From an uncultured Burkholderiaceae bacterium (lineage in GTDB: Bacteria > Pseudomonadota > Gammaproteobacteria > Burkholderiales > Burkholderiaceae), in the NCBI GenBank assembly GCA_937871985.1, contig CALMPB010000369.1:1-64000 (forward strand): a stretch of DNA of 64,000 nucleotides, in the 5' to 3' direction. Below the pieces are notes generated by a model. The model was not told the origin of the DNA, ran no database searches, and was given only the letters and a program-made list of their open reading frames with translations. The position numbers and the translations under genes are program-made. Each line of letters begins with the position of its first letter. Position 1 is the stretch's first letter. Below, one piece after another: positions 1-9,014 of this stretch.

Positions 1-44
1 CCTGACCTTGGTTCCAGACCTGCAAACAGGTATGCTCATAGTCA

Positions 45-1916
45 ATGAAAACGACTCCCGTGGTTTCATCGCCCCCGCCATCGCCCACCTTCCGGCTAAA
101 AGCGCTGTTCACATTGCGGCCGGCCGGGCGGCGCTGGCCGTTTGCGGCACGGGCGGCGCTTTGCATGGGCGTTCCGGTCTTGACCGGCTGGCTTGCCGGC
201 GACATGGCGGCGGGGCTCATGGCCACCATCGGAGCCTTCACGACACTCTACGGCAACGACCGCCCGTATCTGAATCGGGCGATCCATCTGGCGGTAATCG
301 CGCTTTGCTTCAGCCTGGCCGTCATGCTTGGCGTCTGGGCGGCCGAGATACCGCTGATGGTGGTTCCCACCATTGTCCTGATCGCCGTGGCCTCGACCTT
401 TTTATGCAACGCGCTGCAGACCGGGCCGCCGGGCGCCTATATGTTCGCGCTTGCCTGTGCAGCCGGCACGGCCATGCCGGTCAGTCATTTGATGATCCCG
501 CAGATAGGCCTCCTGATCTTCCTGGGAGGGGCATTCGCATGGCTGGCCCATATGGCGGGAGCCCTCTTCCAGCTCCGGGGACCGGAAAGAACGGCTGTCG
601 CGGCGGCGGCACAAGCGGTTGCCCATTTCATGGAAGCAGTCGGCACGCCCACCGAAGATGGCGCCCGTCACACTGCGGCGTTGGCCCTGCATCATGCCTG
701 GACGGTGCTTGTGGCTTACCAGCCCGCCCGGCCTCGGCCCAGCGGGTCTCTAAGCCGCCTGCGCGCGCTCAATCGGGAACTTCATCTACTCTTCGTCGGC
801 GTCATGAATGCGCCGATCCCGGACGGCCGCTCACTGGCAATGAATGCCGACAAGGCTCGGCGGATAGCCGCTCAAGCGAAAGAAACCAGAGAGCAGGACG
901 AGCGCACGGATCCCAAGCATATTCCGCTAGGCCATCACGGGCCGCTGGAATCGCTGCGCGAAAACCTTCGGTCGTGGTCGCCGGCATTATTGGCAGCCGC
1001 ACGCGTCGGCGCCGCGACAGCCATAGCCGGAACGATCGGCGCCCTGCTGGGGCTGGAACGAGCCTATTGGATCATGGCGGCGGCAGTCCTGATTCTGTAC
1101 CAGGGGCTCGATTGGATGCGGAGCCTTCAGCGCGGCATCGAAAGAATGATCGGCACCCTCATCGGCCTGGTTCTGGCGGGTGTCATTCTTGCCGCCCATC
1201 CCGAAGGGCTGTGGCTCGTCGCGACGCTGATGCTGGTTCAATTCATCATCGAAATGCTTGTGGTCCGCAACTACGCGCTGGCCGTCATATTCATTACCGC
1301 CGCGGCGTTGACGATCGCTTCCGGCGGGCAGCCGGCATCGGATATCGGGCATCTGCTGTGGGTGCGCGGCGAAGACACTTTCATCGGCTGCGCGACCGGG
1401 CTCGTGATACTGGCAATGACATCGCCCCGCTCGGCGGAGATTCGCATTCCACGGGAACTTGTGAGCACGCTGGTGGCGCTGAAAAGGGTTCTGGCCCGCG
1501 CGGCCAAGGGCGACGCCACCACCGACGCAGCCCAGCGGGCACGGCGCGATCTCCAGCACCGCACTTTTTCCCTGCTTCAGGCCTATGACGCCAGCGTCGG
1601 CGCAACGCCGTGGCATCGCAATGCCGCGGAACGGTCGTGGCCCACGGTTTCAGCCACGCAGCGTCTCGCCTACCGGGTACTGTCGGTCTGCTGGCTGCTG
1701 GAGAACGCCGGAACAGGCAGCGCCGACATGGCGCGCACCCTGTTCGGCCCCGACGGCGAAAGAGAAATCGGCCGGACGCTGCTGGCGCTGTCCAACGCGA
1801 TTCGCGCGGGAACCCAGCCCGCGCCGCCGCCCCATTTGCCGGAATTCATCGACACCGAAATGCGCAGCCTGCATGACTCGCTGGTGTACGGCGGCGAGGT
1901 TGCCCCTTCTTGCTGA
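45..1916 (+). CDS. FUSC-family inner-membrane exporter (aromatic acid exporter type)
   Basis: The 623-residue protein has the two-part layout of the FUSC/YccS/AaeB family. A hydrophobic N-terminal block (about residues 30-180) carries several membrane segments, a soluble middle region follows, and a second membrane block lies at about residues 310-460 with a soluble C-terminal tail. Family members export aromatic acids or fusaric acid through the inner membrane, often with a periplasmic adaptor and an outer-membrane channel; neither partner is visible here. The ATG at 45 gives the full N-terminus, and an alternative reading frame over the same region lacks membrane character. The gene ends about 90 bp before the MetE-like gene. 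Its substrate is unknown; export of a toxic aromatic acid would suit the catabolic context but is inference. Confidence 0.85.
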   Translation: MKTTPVVSSPPPSPTFRLKALFTLRPAGRRWPFAARAALCMGVPVLTGWLAGDMAAGLMATIGAFTTLYGNDRPYLNRAIHLAVIALCFSLAVMLGVWAAEIPLMVVPTIVLIAVASTFLCNALQTGPPGAYMFALACAAGTAMPVSHLMIPQIGLLIFLGGAFAWLAHMAGALFQLRGPERTAVAAAAQAVAHFMEAVGTPTEDGARHTAALALHHAWTVLVAYQPARPRPSGSLSRLRALNRELHLLFVGVMNAPIPDGRSLAMNADKARRIAAQAKETREQDERTDPKHIPLGHHGPLESLRENLRSWSPALLAAARVGAATAIAGTIGALLGLERAYWIMAAAVLILYQGLDWMRSLQRGIERMIGTLIGLVLAGVILAAHPEGLWLVATLMLVQFIIEMLVVRNYALAVIFITAAALTIASGGQPASDIGHLLWVRGEDTFIGCATGLVILAMTSPRSAEIRIPRELVSTLVALKRVLARAAKGDATTDAAQRARRDLQHRTFSLLQAYDASVGATPWHRNAAERSWPTVSATQRLAYRVLSVCWLLENAGTGSADMARTLFGPDGEREIGRTLLALSNAIRAGTQPAPPPHLPEFIDTEMRSLHDSLVYGGEVAPSC

Positions 1917-2009
1917 ATACACATGTTAATCATGAGAAAAACTCAAATAAACACACATTAATTTGATTTATACTCAATATTTACAAATAAACAGCAAGTT
2001 ATACAGCAC

Positions 2010-3131
2010 ATGACTCAAAGCACACCTCAAATCTATCGTGCCGACCACATCGGCAGCTTCTTGCGTCCGCAATACCTGCTCGAGGCCCGAGCCCGGTTCG
2101 CCAAAGGCGAGATCAATGTCGAACAATTGCGCGCCGTCGAAGACAAGGCCATTACCGAGATCGTCAAGTTCCAGGAAGACGTCGGCCTGAAAACCATCAC
2201 CGACGGCGAGTTCCGCCGCACCTATTTTCACGTCGATTTCCTGAAGCAGATCGGCGGCGTGCAAAGCGACGAGCCCTTCACCATCGAAAAGCCGGACGGC
2301 ACGCTGGAATTGGCTCCGCCCACCATCCGCGTCATCGACAAGGTCAAGCACGTCAAGGACATTCAATTTGCGGATTTCAACTACCTGAAAAGCCAGGTGT
2401 CCGCGGGCCATACGCCCAAGGTGGCGATTCCTTCGCCCACCATGCTGCACTTCCGTGGCGGGCGCGCCGGCATCAGCCGCGAAGCCTACCCGGAACTGGA
2501 TCCCGACTTTTATCAGGACGTGGCCAACGCCTACGGCGACGAGCTGCGTTCGCTGGCCGCGGCTGGCTGCACCTACGTGCAGATGGACGACACCAACCTG
2601 GCCTACCTGTGCGACGAAAAAATGCGCGCGGCCGCCCGCGCCCGTGGCGACGATCCCAACGAATTGCCATTGCGCTATGCCCGTTTCATCAATCTTGTGG
2701 TCGCACAAAAGCCCGAAGGCATGACGCTGGGCATGCACTTGTGCCGAGGCAACTTCAAGAGCACGCACGCGGCTTCTGGCAATTACGAACCGGTGGCCGA
2801 GGCCCTGTTGTCCGAAATGAAACTGGACACCTACTTCCTGGAATACGACGACGATCGCAGCGGCGATTTCCGCCCCTTGCGCTTTGTGCCCAAGGGCAAG
2901 CTGGTCGTGTTGGGCCTGGTGACCACCAAGGTCGGAACCATGGAGTCCAAGGACGAACTGAAGCGCCGCATCGACGAAGCCGCCCAATACGTGCCTTTGG
3001 AGCAACTGGCGTTGTCGCCGCAATGCGGCTTCTCCAGCACCGTGCACGGCAACACCATTGCCGTCGAAGATCAACGCAACAAACTGCGCCTGGTCATCGA
3101 AACCGCCCAGGAAGTCTGGGGCACCATCTAA
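2010..3131 (+). CDS. MetE-core (cobalamin-independent methionine synthase C-domain) methyltransferase
   Basis: This 373-residue protein matches only the catalytic C-terminal half of MetE, like the YxjG/YxjH group, with no N-terminal MetE domain. The zinc ligands of the family can be placed: His243 and Cys245 in GMHLCRGN, Glu278 in FLEYDD and Cys339 in SPQCGFSS. The N-terminal DHIGSFLRP motif near residue 12 is also typical. Such proteins transfer a methyl group to a thiol such as homocysteine, but the donor of the short forms is often not methyltetrahydrofolate. The upstream 90 bp is strikingly AT-rich and may hold its promoter. No methionine-pathway gene adjoins it, so its physiological methyl donor cannot be told. 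Confidence 0.85.
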   Translation: MTQSTPQIYRADHIGSFLRPQYLLEARARFAKGEINVEQLRAVEDKAITEIVKFQEDVGLKTITDGEFRRTYFHVDFLKQIGGVQSDEPFTIEKPDGTLELAPPTIRVIDKVKHVKDIQFADFNYLKSQVSAGHTPKVAIPSPTMLHFRGGRAGISREAYPELDPDFYQDVANAYGDELRSLAAAGCTYVQMDDTNLAYLCDEKMRAAARARGDDPNELPLRYARFINLVVAQKPEGMTLGMHLCRGNFKSTHAASGNYEPVAEALLSEMKLDTYFLEYDDDRSGDFRPLRFVPKGKLVVLGLVTTKVGTMESKDELKRRIDEAAQYVPLEQLALSPQCGFSSTVHGNTIAVEDQRNKLRLVIETAQEVWGTI

Positions 3132-3485
3132 AGGGGATATACCGCTTCCTTCCCGTCTTGCGCCAATCCTCCCGCGCAAGGCGGGGGCCAAACGGAACCG
3201 GGCTGCCCAGGCCATCGCCCGAAAGCCGCTTCCCCGCCCTTCCCCTCCCCGATACTCTCGCCGCTCACCCCATCCCGGGACGGCAAGCGCTTCATCCCTG
3301 GCATTGACTTTCAACAGCGTTTTTCCGCCAGCGGAAACCACGCCACGCGCTTGTGCCTACGCCGACTTGCACGTTTATAAGCCCGAATAAAAGGCAAAAA
3401 AAACGCTTTATTAGCGCTTTTTGATTTTCATGACCAGTTACATTTAAGGGAACCATGCATTTCTTGGTCAGTAAACGGAACTACC
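3132..3485. other. Intergenic region with terminator-like hairpin
   Basis: No convincing gene is present in this 354-bp stretch. It contains a 7-bp perfect inverted repeat at 3157-3180 (CTTGCGC / GCGCAAG, 10-nt loop) without a T-tract. A second, terminator-like structure lies at about 3396-3425: CGCT/AGCG around a 5-nt loop, flanked by A and T runs with one mismatch. The second could end transcription of the MetE-like gene, though it is about 270 bp downstream. Confidence 0.35.
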
Positions 3486-3752
3486 ATGAGCTACGAAACA
3501 AACCAAAGCATATTGTCGGCGATCCGCGAGGTCGAACGCTGGGTCGACAACGAAGGCCTGCCCCCGAAGCCGGTCGCCATTGCTCAGGAAATCGTGCGCA
3601 TCGGCAAGAACTCGGGCGGCACCAAGCAGCGCGCGCTATTGGCCGCCTTTGGTTTGCTGGCCGGCGGCCTGGAAGTCAACCCTCATAATATTGCCTGGCT
3701 GATCCAGGATGGCTATGTTGGCTACCCCATGACGCCGACATTTGAAATTTAA
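3486..3752 (+). CDS. Small hypothetical protein, 88 residues
   Basis: I do not recognise this protein. It is 88 residues long and acidic at the N-terminus (VERWVDNEG near residue 16), with an alanine/leucine-rich helix (ALLAAFGLLAGGLEVN) in the second half. It has no obvious signal peptide; the hydrophobic stretch is short and could be a buried helix rather than a membrane anchor. A possible ribosome site, GGAAC, lies 5 bases before the ATG. An overlapping frame beginning at 3455 looks random in composition, so this frame is preferred. It stands alone between a plus-strand gene and the convergent glycosyltransferase, with no functional clue from neighbours. Confidence 0.5.
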   Translation: MSYETNQSILSAIREVERWVDNEGLPPKPVAIAQEIVRIGKNSGGTKQRALLAAFGLLAGGLEVNPHNIAWLIQDGYVGYPMTPTFEI

Positions 3753-3878
3753 AACGATTATGCAAAAAATCGCGGCATGAAACCGGCCCCGCGCTCATGA
3801 AACCTCAAAGCATCGCAACCCCTGAACAGAAAATACGCAAATACACTGTTTAGCTGATTTGCGCCCCCTCCCCAAACA

Positions 3879-5567
3879 CTAGCGTTTCGCCGTGCCGCAC
3901 GACGGCCCCGGCGGGATGACCGCCCAGTCGATTTCTATGACGCGGCTGCCAGGCGACGACCAGGGCAGGCTTGCCTTGCCGCGCCACGGCGCGCTTTCGT
4001 AAAGCTTGAGCAGTGCAGGCGCGGGATCCCCCCGCGTGGTTCTGCTGTAGGCCACCAGCGCGCCGCAGTCCAGAGCCGTGGCCGGATTCAACCAAGGCGA
4101 CTCGAAATAATCGGCATCGATGAATACCCGTGCGCCCGAGCCGGCATGCACCGCGATATTACCCCCCAGCCAGGTATCGGAAACCACAAGCCGCAGGGGC
4201 TGCTGCGGCACATGCTGGCGCCACACTTTTTGCATTTGCGCGGAAATCAGCGCGCCCGGAAACGTGGAACGCGCCGAGCGCCCGGAATAATAGGCCAGCG
4301 GCCCACGCGCTACCGCGTAGCCGACCGCCATCAGCACATGCACGGCGATCACCAGGATGACCGTGCGCCGCAGATTGAGGCGCTCGCTGCCAAACAGCCA
4401 CCACAGCGCGAAATAGCCGTACAGGATGAAGAACGTGGTGCCCCACGATGCTTCCAGCCGTGTGCCCAGCAAGGCCGACACCAGCACCGTCAAGACGAAA
4501 GGCCCCAGACCAATCCACAGCAGAAAGGAACGGTCGTACGCGGAAAGATCGTGGGCGTAGGCCGCCGCCGACGGCTTGAATGAAAACCCTGGCGTGTTTT
4601 GCGCGATGGCTCTCTCCGCCTGCACCGAGCGACCGCCAGTGGAAGCCGCACGCACGGTGCCATCCGGGGCCACGACGCCCAGCTTGCCCTGGCCTGTCCC
4701 GCCCCCGGCCTTGCGGGCCACCTTGGCAGTCCAGAACCACAGTGCCAGCCACACCACCACCATGGGACTCAGACGTCCAAACTGATCCAGCACGAAGTCC
4801 AGAATATCTTTCCAGGCCCCCTGGGAAGTGGTGGTATCGATCGACCGGTCGGCATACATCAGCGGGGCGAAATGATGATCGGCCAGCCAATATAGATGGG
4901 GCGACACGACGACCAGATACGCCACCAGCGCAAAGACCAGGCCCTTGAGCGTTTGGCCCTGGCGCAAATGCCCCTGCCGCAGCATGAAGAAAAAAAACAC
5001 CGCAAACTGAATCATGGCGCTGTATTTGGTCATGGTGGCCAGAGCCGCGACCACGCCCAGCCAGATCCAGTACGCGGGCTTCTGATACCGCAGGGCTTTA
5101 TAGAACAGCCAGGTGGCCGCCGCGATGGACCAAAGCTGCGCCGTATTGTGGTTGTAGATGGTGCCGCGCAGGGAAAAATACGCAATGGTGGATACCATCA
5201 GGGTGGCCATCAGGGCCCGCCTGGGCGTCGTGAACTCGCACCCCAGCCTCCAGACGAACCACAACGCCAGCGCCGAAAAAAGCTGGCCGGCAAAAAAGGT
5301 AAGCCAAACCGGCTTGCCGAACACAAAGGTCAGGCCATACAACACCCAGGAGGGGAACGGTGGATGCTTGTAGTAGCCCAGTTCGAAACTCGACGCCCAG
5401 ACGAGCTCCTCCATGCCATCCAGATCCGGTGCGCGGTGGCTGACGCCGCACAGCACCGTCCACAACAGCACCATGCCCAGCAACAATAAAAAAAACCGCC
5501 ATTTCAGAGCAGCGTTCGCATTATCTTTACCGGGAATACCTTGTATGCCCGCCATCTTGTTTATCAT
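3879..5567 (-). CDS. ArnT-like glycosyltransferase, family 39 (PMT_2)
   Basis: The protein (562 residues from the chosen ATG at 5567) is a polytopic membrane protein of the GT39/ArnT/PMT_2 type. After a first membrane helix (FFLLLLGMVLLW) comes a periplasmic loop with acidic residues (APDLDGMEELVWA), the usual catalytic position in this family. The motif YYKHPPFPSW follows, then about ten further helices. Such enzymes use a polyprenyl-phosphate sugar to modify lipid A, other glycolipids or proteins on the periplasmic face. The open frame extends 40 codons further upstream, but that part looks non-coding; the ATG at 5567 has a GAGAC sequence just upstream. A second family member lies at 61775-63520. 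The acceptor is unknown. Confidence 0.8.
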   Translation of the reverse strand: MINKMAGIQGIPGKDNANAALKWRFFLLLLGMVLLWTVLCGVSHRAPDLDGMEELVWASSFELGYYKHPPFPSWVLYGLTFVFGKPVWLTFFAGQLFSALALWFVWRLGCEFTTPRRALMATLMVSTIAYFSLRGTIYNHNTAQLWSIAAATWLFYKALRYQKPAYWIWLGVVAALATMTKYSAMIQFAVFFFFMLRQGHLRQGQTLKGLVFALVAYLVVVSPHLYWLADHHFAPLMYADRSIDTTTSQGAWKDILDFVLDQFGRLSPMVVVWLALWFWTAKVARKAGGGTGQGKLGVVAPDGTVRAASTGGRSVQAERAIAQNTPGFSFKPSAAAYAHDLSAYDRSFLLWIGLGPFVLTVLVSALLGTRLEASWGTTFFILYGYFALWWLFGSERLNLRRTVILVIAVHVLMAVGYAVARGPLAYYSGRSARSTFPGALISAQMQKVWRQHVPQQPLRLVVSDTWLGGNIAVHAGSGARVFIDADYFESPWLNPATALDCGALVAYSRTTRGDPAPALLKLYESAPWRGKASLPWSSPGSRVIEIDWAVIPPGPSCGTAKR

Positions 5568-5749
5568 GTCTACTGTCTCGTGATTCCGGCTTTGCCGGCC
5601 TTGGCGCAAGGCACAAATACCATTTATTGGAAAACTATGGATACCGGCCGACACCAATTTTAAATTACTATTCTGGCGCAAGGCCAATGCAGGCCATTCC
5701 TCAATAAGAACTTTGCCGTCGCGGCGGCGCGAATCATCCGGAAATTTAC

Positions 5750-6811
5750 ATGAACGACCGTCAAACCACGTATTACCGTAGTTTCGTCACTTTGCTGGTT
5801 CTGGTTTCCGTGGCCTTCGCATGGCTGCTGCGGCCTTATTTCGGGGCCATTTTCTGGGGCACCGTCCTGGCCATCAGTTTTGCGCCGCTGCACAAGCGCC
5901 TGGCCGGCGCCATGGGAATCCGCCCCAATCTTGCCGCCCTGCTCACCTTGCTGCTTTGCCTGTTCATCGTCATTCTGCCCGTGACCGTGCTCACCGGATC
6001 TCTGGTCAAGGAAGGCGCCTCGCTTTACAAACGCGTGGAAAGCGGGCAATTGAACCTGGGGCTTTATTTCGAACAAATCGTCGGCGCCCTGCCGCCCTCC
6101 GTTCACCAGACCCTCGACCAACTGGGCCTTGCCGATATTTTCAGCATCCAGGAAAAACTATCGGCAGGCGCCATGCAGGGCAGCAAATTCCTCGCTACCC
6201 AAGCCGTCAACATTGGCCAGAATACCTTCGAGTTCCTCATCAGCTTCGGCATCATGCTGTACCTGCTGTTTTTCCTGCTGCGCGACGGTTCGGCGCTAGG
6301 TCGCAAAATCATGGCCACCATACCGCTGGGCACCGAACAAAAGCTGCTGCTGCTGCAGAAGTTCGTCACAGTGGTGCGCGCAACGCTCAAAGGCAACATC
6401 GTCGTCGCCGCCACCCAAGGGCTGCTGGGCGGTCTCATGTTCTGGTTCCTGGGTATCGACGGCGCTTTGCTGTGGGGGGTGCTGATGGCCTTCCTGTCGC
6501 TGCTGCCCGCCATCGGCTCGGCCATTATCTGGCTGCCCGTCGCCATCTATTTCCTGGTTGCGGGCCCGATATGGCAAGGCGTGGTGCTGATCCTCTTCGG
6601 GGTTCTGGTCATCGGACTGGTCGACAACATCCTGCGTCCGCTGCTGGTGGGCAAGGACACCAAAATGCCCGACTACGTCGTGTTGATTTCGACGCTGGGC
6701 GGGCTGGCGACTTTCGGTCTCAATGGCTTTGTCATCGGCCCGCTGATCGCCGCCCTGTTCATCGCCGTCTGGGATTTGTTTCCGACCGCCCGCACGCAGA
6801 CACGAGAATAG
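5750..6811 (+). CDS. AI-2E family transporter (PerM/YdiK-like permease)
   Basis: This 353-residue polytopic protein has the AI-2E exporter (UPF0118) layout. Two to three N-terminal helices (residues 10-85) are followed by a soluble segment rich in amphipathic helix (about 85-150), then a long helix-rich C-terminal half ending near DNILRPLLVGK and the GGLATFGLNGFVIGPL segment characteristic of the family. Members are proposed to export small molecules or act in sodium/proton exchange and envelope stress. It is transcribed divergently from the ArnT-like gene with about 180 bp between the two chosen starts. No quorum-sensing gene is nearby, so the family name should not be read as a function. 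Confidence 0.85.
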   Translation: MNDRQTTYYRSFVTLLVLVSVAFAWLLRPYFGAIFWGTVLAISFAPLHKRLAGAMGIRPNLAALLTLLLCLFIVILPVTVLTGSLVKEGASLYKRVESGQLNLGLYFEQIVGALPPSVHQTLDQLGLADIFSIQEKLSAGAMQGSKFLATQAVNIGQNTFEFLISFGIMLYLLFFLLRDGSALGRKIMATIPLGTEQKLLLLQKFVTVVRATLKGNIVVAATQGLLGGLMFWFLGIDGALLWGVLMAFLSLLPAIGSAIIWLPVAIYFLVAGPIWQGVVLILFGVLVIGLVDNILRPLLVGKDTKMPDYVVLISTLGGLATFGLNGFVIGPLIAALFIAVWDLFPTARTQTRE

Positions 6812-6999
6812 GCGCCGCGCAAAAGCCGCTAAAATTGTTCATGAACGGTTCTTTTTCCGACATATTCATCTAACTACGCAATTATTTTCAATTTACACGC
6901 GTCATTGGGGTAAAACGCCATGGACGATGCGTGCCATCTTGTATATCATTGTGTAACTTTTTAATCGTATTTGTTTGACCTTTTGTGCCGCTACGCAAT

Positions 7000-7749
7000 A
7001 TGAACACCGCCATTTCCCAATCCCCGGCCGAAGTCGATGACCCCCATGCCATCACCTCGCCTCTGGAAATCCTGGGCATATTGCGCTCCATCGAAAAAAA
7101 CAAAACCTTGGTACGCGCGCACGCCCAGCGGCCGAACAGTACATTCATCACCACGCTGCTGGAAATCCGCCCGGAACAAAAAGCCATAGTTCTGGACAGC
7201 GCCCCCCAGGAGAGCCTGAACCAGCGCCTCATCACCGCGGGCGAAGCCCTATGCGAGGCCTCGCTCGACAACGTAAACATCCGCTTCAACGCCGTCAATA
7301 TCCACTTGGAAACCCTGGACGGCAAGCCGGCGCTCGCGGCCGATTTTCCCGCTCAGCTTACCCGCATCCAGCGGCGCAATTCCTTTCGCATCAGCACGCC
7401 CATTGCCAACCCTGTGCAATGCCGCATCACGCACGACAACAAAGCAATCCTGCTGACTCTCGACGACATCAGCGCCTCGGGCCTGGGCGCGTTCGACGAC
7501 CGGCAGCAACTGGCGCCCGCCCCCGGTCAAACGTACAAAAACTGCGTCATCAATCTGCCCAACATCGGCCCAGTCAGCATCGATCTTTGTGTCGCCTACA
7601 CCGAACAATTCGAAACGCCCACAGGCACGGTTCGCCAACGCATTGGATTTTCGTTCGTCAACCTTCCCGGCGCCGTAGCCAATGCGGTGCAGCGGTACGT
7701 CAGCGCGCTGGAGCGCGAACTTATCGCCAAACGAAAAGGATTTGCATAA
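7000..7749 (+). CDS. ycgR: YcgR-type flagellar brake protein with PilZ domain (copy 1)
   Basis: About 249 residues, with an N-terminal YcgR domain (roughly residues 20-115) and a C-terminal PilZ domain. The c-di-GMP binding signature is present in both parts: the arginine motif RIQRRNSFR and the DDISASGLG motif (D-x-S-x-x-G). In the family, c-di-GMP binding makes YcgR contact the flagellar motor and slow swimming. The ATG at 7000 is used; an in-frame GTG at 6985 is an alternative, and neither has a clear Shine-Dalgarno sequence. A second copy follows at 7914. No flagellar gene is in the window, so the target is inferred only from the family. Confidence 0.85.
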   Translation: MNTAISQSPAEVDDPHAITSPLEILGILRSIEKNKTLVRAHAQRPNSTFITTLLEIRPEQKAIVLDSAPQESLNQRLITAGEALCEASLDNVNIRFNAVNIHLETLDGKPALAADFPAQLTRIQRRNSFRISTPIANPVQCRITHDNKAILLTLDDISASGLGAFDDRQQLAPAPGQTYKNCVINLPNIGPVSIDLCVAYTEQFETPTGTVRQRIGFSFVNLPGAVANAVQRYVSALERELIAKRKGFA

Positions 7750-7913
7750 GTCCGGACTAGGCTTCCGGCCATGAGCGGCGCAAGCCCGCCGCCCTGTCAG
7801 GCGCGCCGCCATTCAGGGCTGCGTAGCCCCAGCCTTGCATAGCGTCGCCCTGTACATCGTCTTTTTTTACTGTTATTTTTACGAATTTTACATAATTTAC
7901 AGGTGGGTAATTC

Positions 7914-8678
7914 ATGAAAACCCCTGAGTACCTTTTGGAGCGAGACAACCTGCAGCCTTACATCCTGACGTCGCCCCCCGATATCCTGGATGTCCTGCAG
8001 TCGCTCCGAAACCGCGCTACCACGCTGCGCTCATACATAGAACCCGCTTCCCAAACAGCCAACACCTTCCTGCTCGACCTCAACATCCGCAACAATGCCT
8101 TGGTCTTGAGCATGGAACGAACGGAGTCCGAGGTGGCCGGCGAAGACTTTCTTGCCGCTCAAAGCGCGCTCACTGAAGCCTCGCTGGGCACCAGCCACGT
8201 GCAATTCCTCGGCCAGCAAGCCGCCCCGTACGACAGCGAAAAATACACCGCCATACGGCTGCCCATTCCTTCGCAGCTATTGCACGTACAGCGCCGCGAC
8301 AACTACCGCATGATGGTTCCCGTGACCAATCCCGTGCAATGCACGATCTCGCCGGGATCCAGTAAAAAGCCGTTTACCGTTTCCGTTGAAGACATCAGCG
8401 GAGGCGGCGTTTGCCTGGCCGACAACAATCAGGAAATCGACCACGTCGTCGGTAAAATCTACCCCGACTGCAGCATCGACCTGCCGGGCGTCGGAACCAT
8501 TACCGTCACGTTGCAGCTGGCCCACGTTACCCCGCAACCCGGCCTGGCCGGCCACCCCCGCTATATGCGCGTCGGCTGCGCCTTCGTCCAAGCCAATGGG
8601 GCCACCATCTCGATGGTTCAACGCTACATTACACAATTGGAACGCGAAGAAATCGCCCGCAAGCGAGGCTTTATCTAA
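7914..8678 (+). CDS. ycgR: YcgR-type PilZ protein (copy 2, diverged tandem paralogue)
   Basis: This 254-residue paralogue of the preceding gene keeps the same architecture: YcgR N-domain, then PilZ with VQRRDNYRM as the arginine motif and EDISGGGVCL as the D-x-S-x-x-G motif. Both proteins end in a near-identical pattern (VQRY, then LERE.IA.KRGF), supporting tandem duplication, but the N-terminal halves have diverged strongly. AGGTGGG lies 6 bases before the ATG, a good ribosome site. The 164-bp gap after copy 1 suggests separate control or a processed transcript. Both copies look competent to bind c-di-GMP. Confidence 0.87.
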   Translation: MKTPEYLLERDNLQPYILTSPPDILDVLQSLRNRATTLRSYIEPASQTANTFLLDLNIRNNALVLSMERTESEVAGEDFLAAQSALTEASLGTSHVQFLGQQAAPYDSEKYTAIRLPIPSQLLHVQRRDNYRMMVPVTNPVQCTISPGSSKKPFTVSVEDISGGGVCLADNNQEIDHVVGKIYPDCSIDLPGVGTITVTLQLAHVTPQPGLAGHPRYMRVGCAFVQANGATISMVQRYITQLEREEIARKRGFI

Positions 8679-8773
8679 GCCGCGGACCGGCATTCTGTTT
8701 GCCAAGCGCGGCCACGATAGCGGCGCAAAAAAGATTATGGGGCGCTTTCGCCGCACAACCGGCCAAGAATATG

Positions 8774-8779
8774 TATAAT
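8774..8779 (+). promoter_or_regulatory. Probable -10 box upstream of tRNA-Thr
   Basis: A consensus TATAAT lies about 92 bases before the tRNA. No convincing -35 box sits at 16-18 bp spacing. A short palindrome (AGCTT-TT-AAGCT) follows shortly after, near 8790-8801, so the long leader may fold before processing. Confidence 0.4.
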
Positions 8780-8871
8780 AGCTGGCTTAGCTTTTAAGCT
8801 GCTTGTTACTATTGCAGCGCCGCTTTGGCAGGAAGATTGAAGAAGGTAAAAAGCTAAGGCCAAAGCTAAAA

Positions 8872-8947
8872 GCCGATGTAGCTCAGTTGGTAGAGCAGCT
8901 CATTCGTAATGAGAAGGTCGAGGGTTCGACTCCTTTCATCGGCACCA
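8872..8947 (+). tRNA. tRNA-Thr (anticodon CGT)
   Basis: The 76-base gene folds as a cloverleaf with a 7-bp acceptor stem (GCCGATG / CATCGGC), a D-arm around AGCTCAGTTGGTAGAGC and a TTCGACT T-loop. CCA is encoded. The anticodon loop reads TTCGTAA, giving anticodon CGT, which reads ACG threonine codons. The stem has one G-A mismatch at its base. A terminator follows directly. I found no repeat of the tRNA 3' end in the window, so there is no sign that an integrative element uses it. Confidence 0.95.
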
Positions 8948-8956
8948 GTTATACGT

Positions 8957-8996
8957 AAAAACCCCGTAAATCATTGATTTACGGGGTTTTTTATTT
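8957..8996 (+). terminator. Rho-independent terminator of tRNA-Thr
   Basis: An inverted repeat (ACCCCGTAAATC / GATTTACGGGGT with a short loop) is flanked by A-run and T-run, giving a stable hairpin followed by TTTTTTATTT. It lies 10 bases after the tRNA and before the convergent MarR gene, so it may act in both directions. Confidence 0.9.
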
Positions 8997-9014
8997 AAAC
9001 GCAGAGACCCGATG

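Noticed and set aside
8..1588. Long open frame overlapping the FUSC gene
   Set aside because: Its product is rich in R, G, H and S without membrane segments or motifs, as expected of an off-frame read in GC-rich DNA; the frame at 45-1916 has clear family features.
3157..3180. Hairpin CTTGCGC/GCGCAAG as a terminator
   Set aside because: No T-run follows and the loop is 10 nt; reported only as part of the intergenic description.
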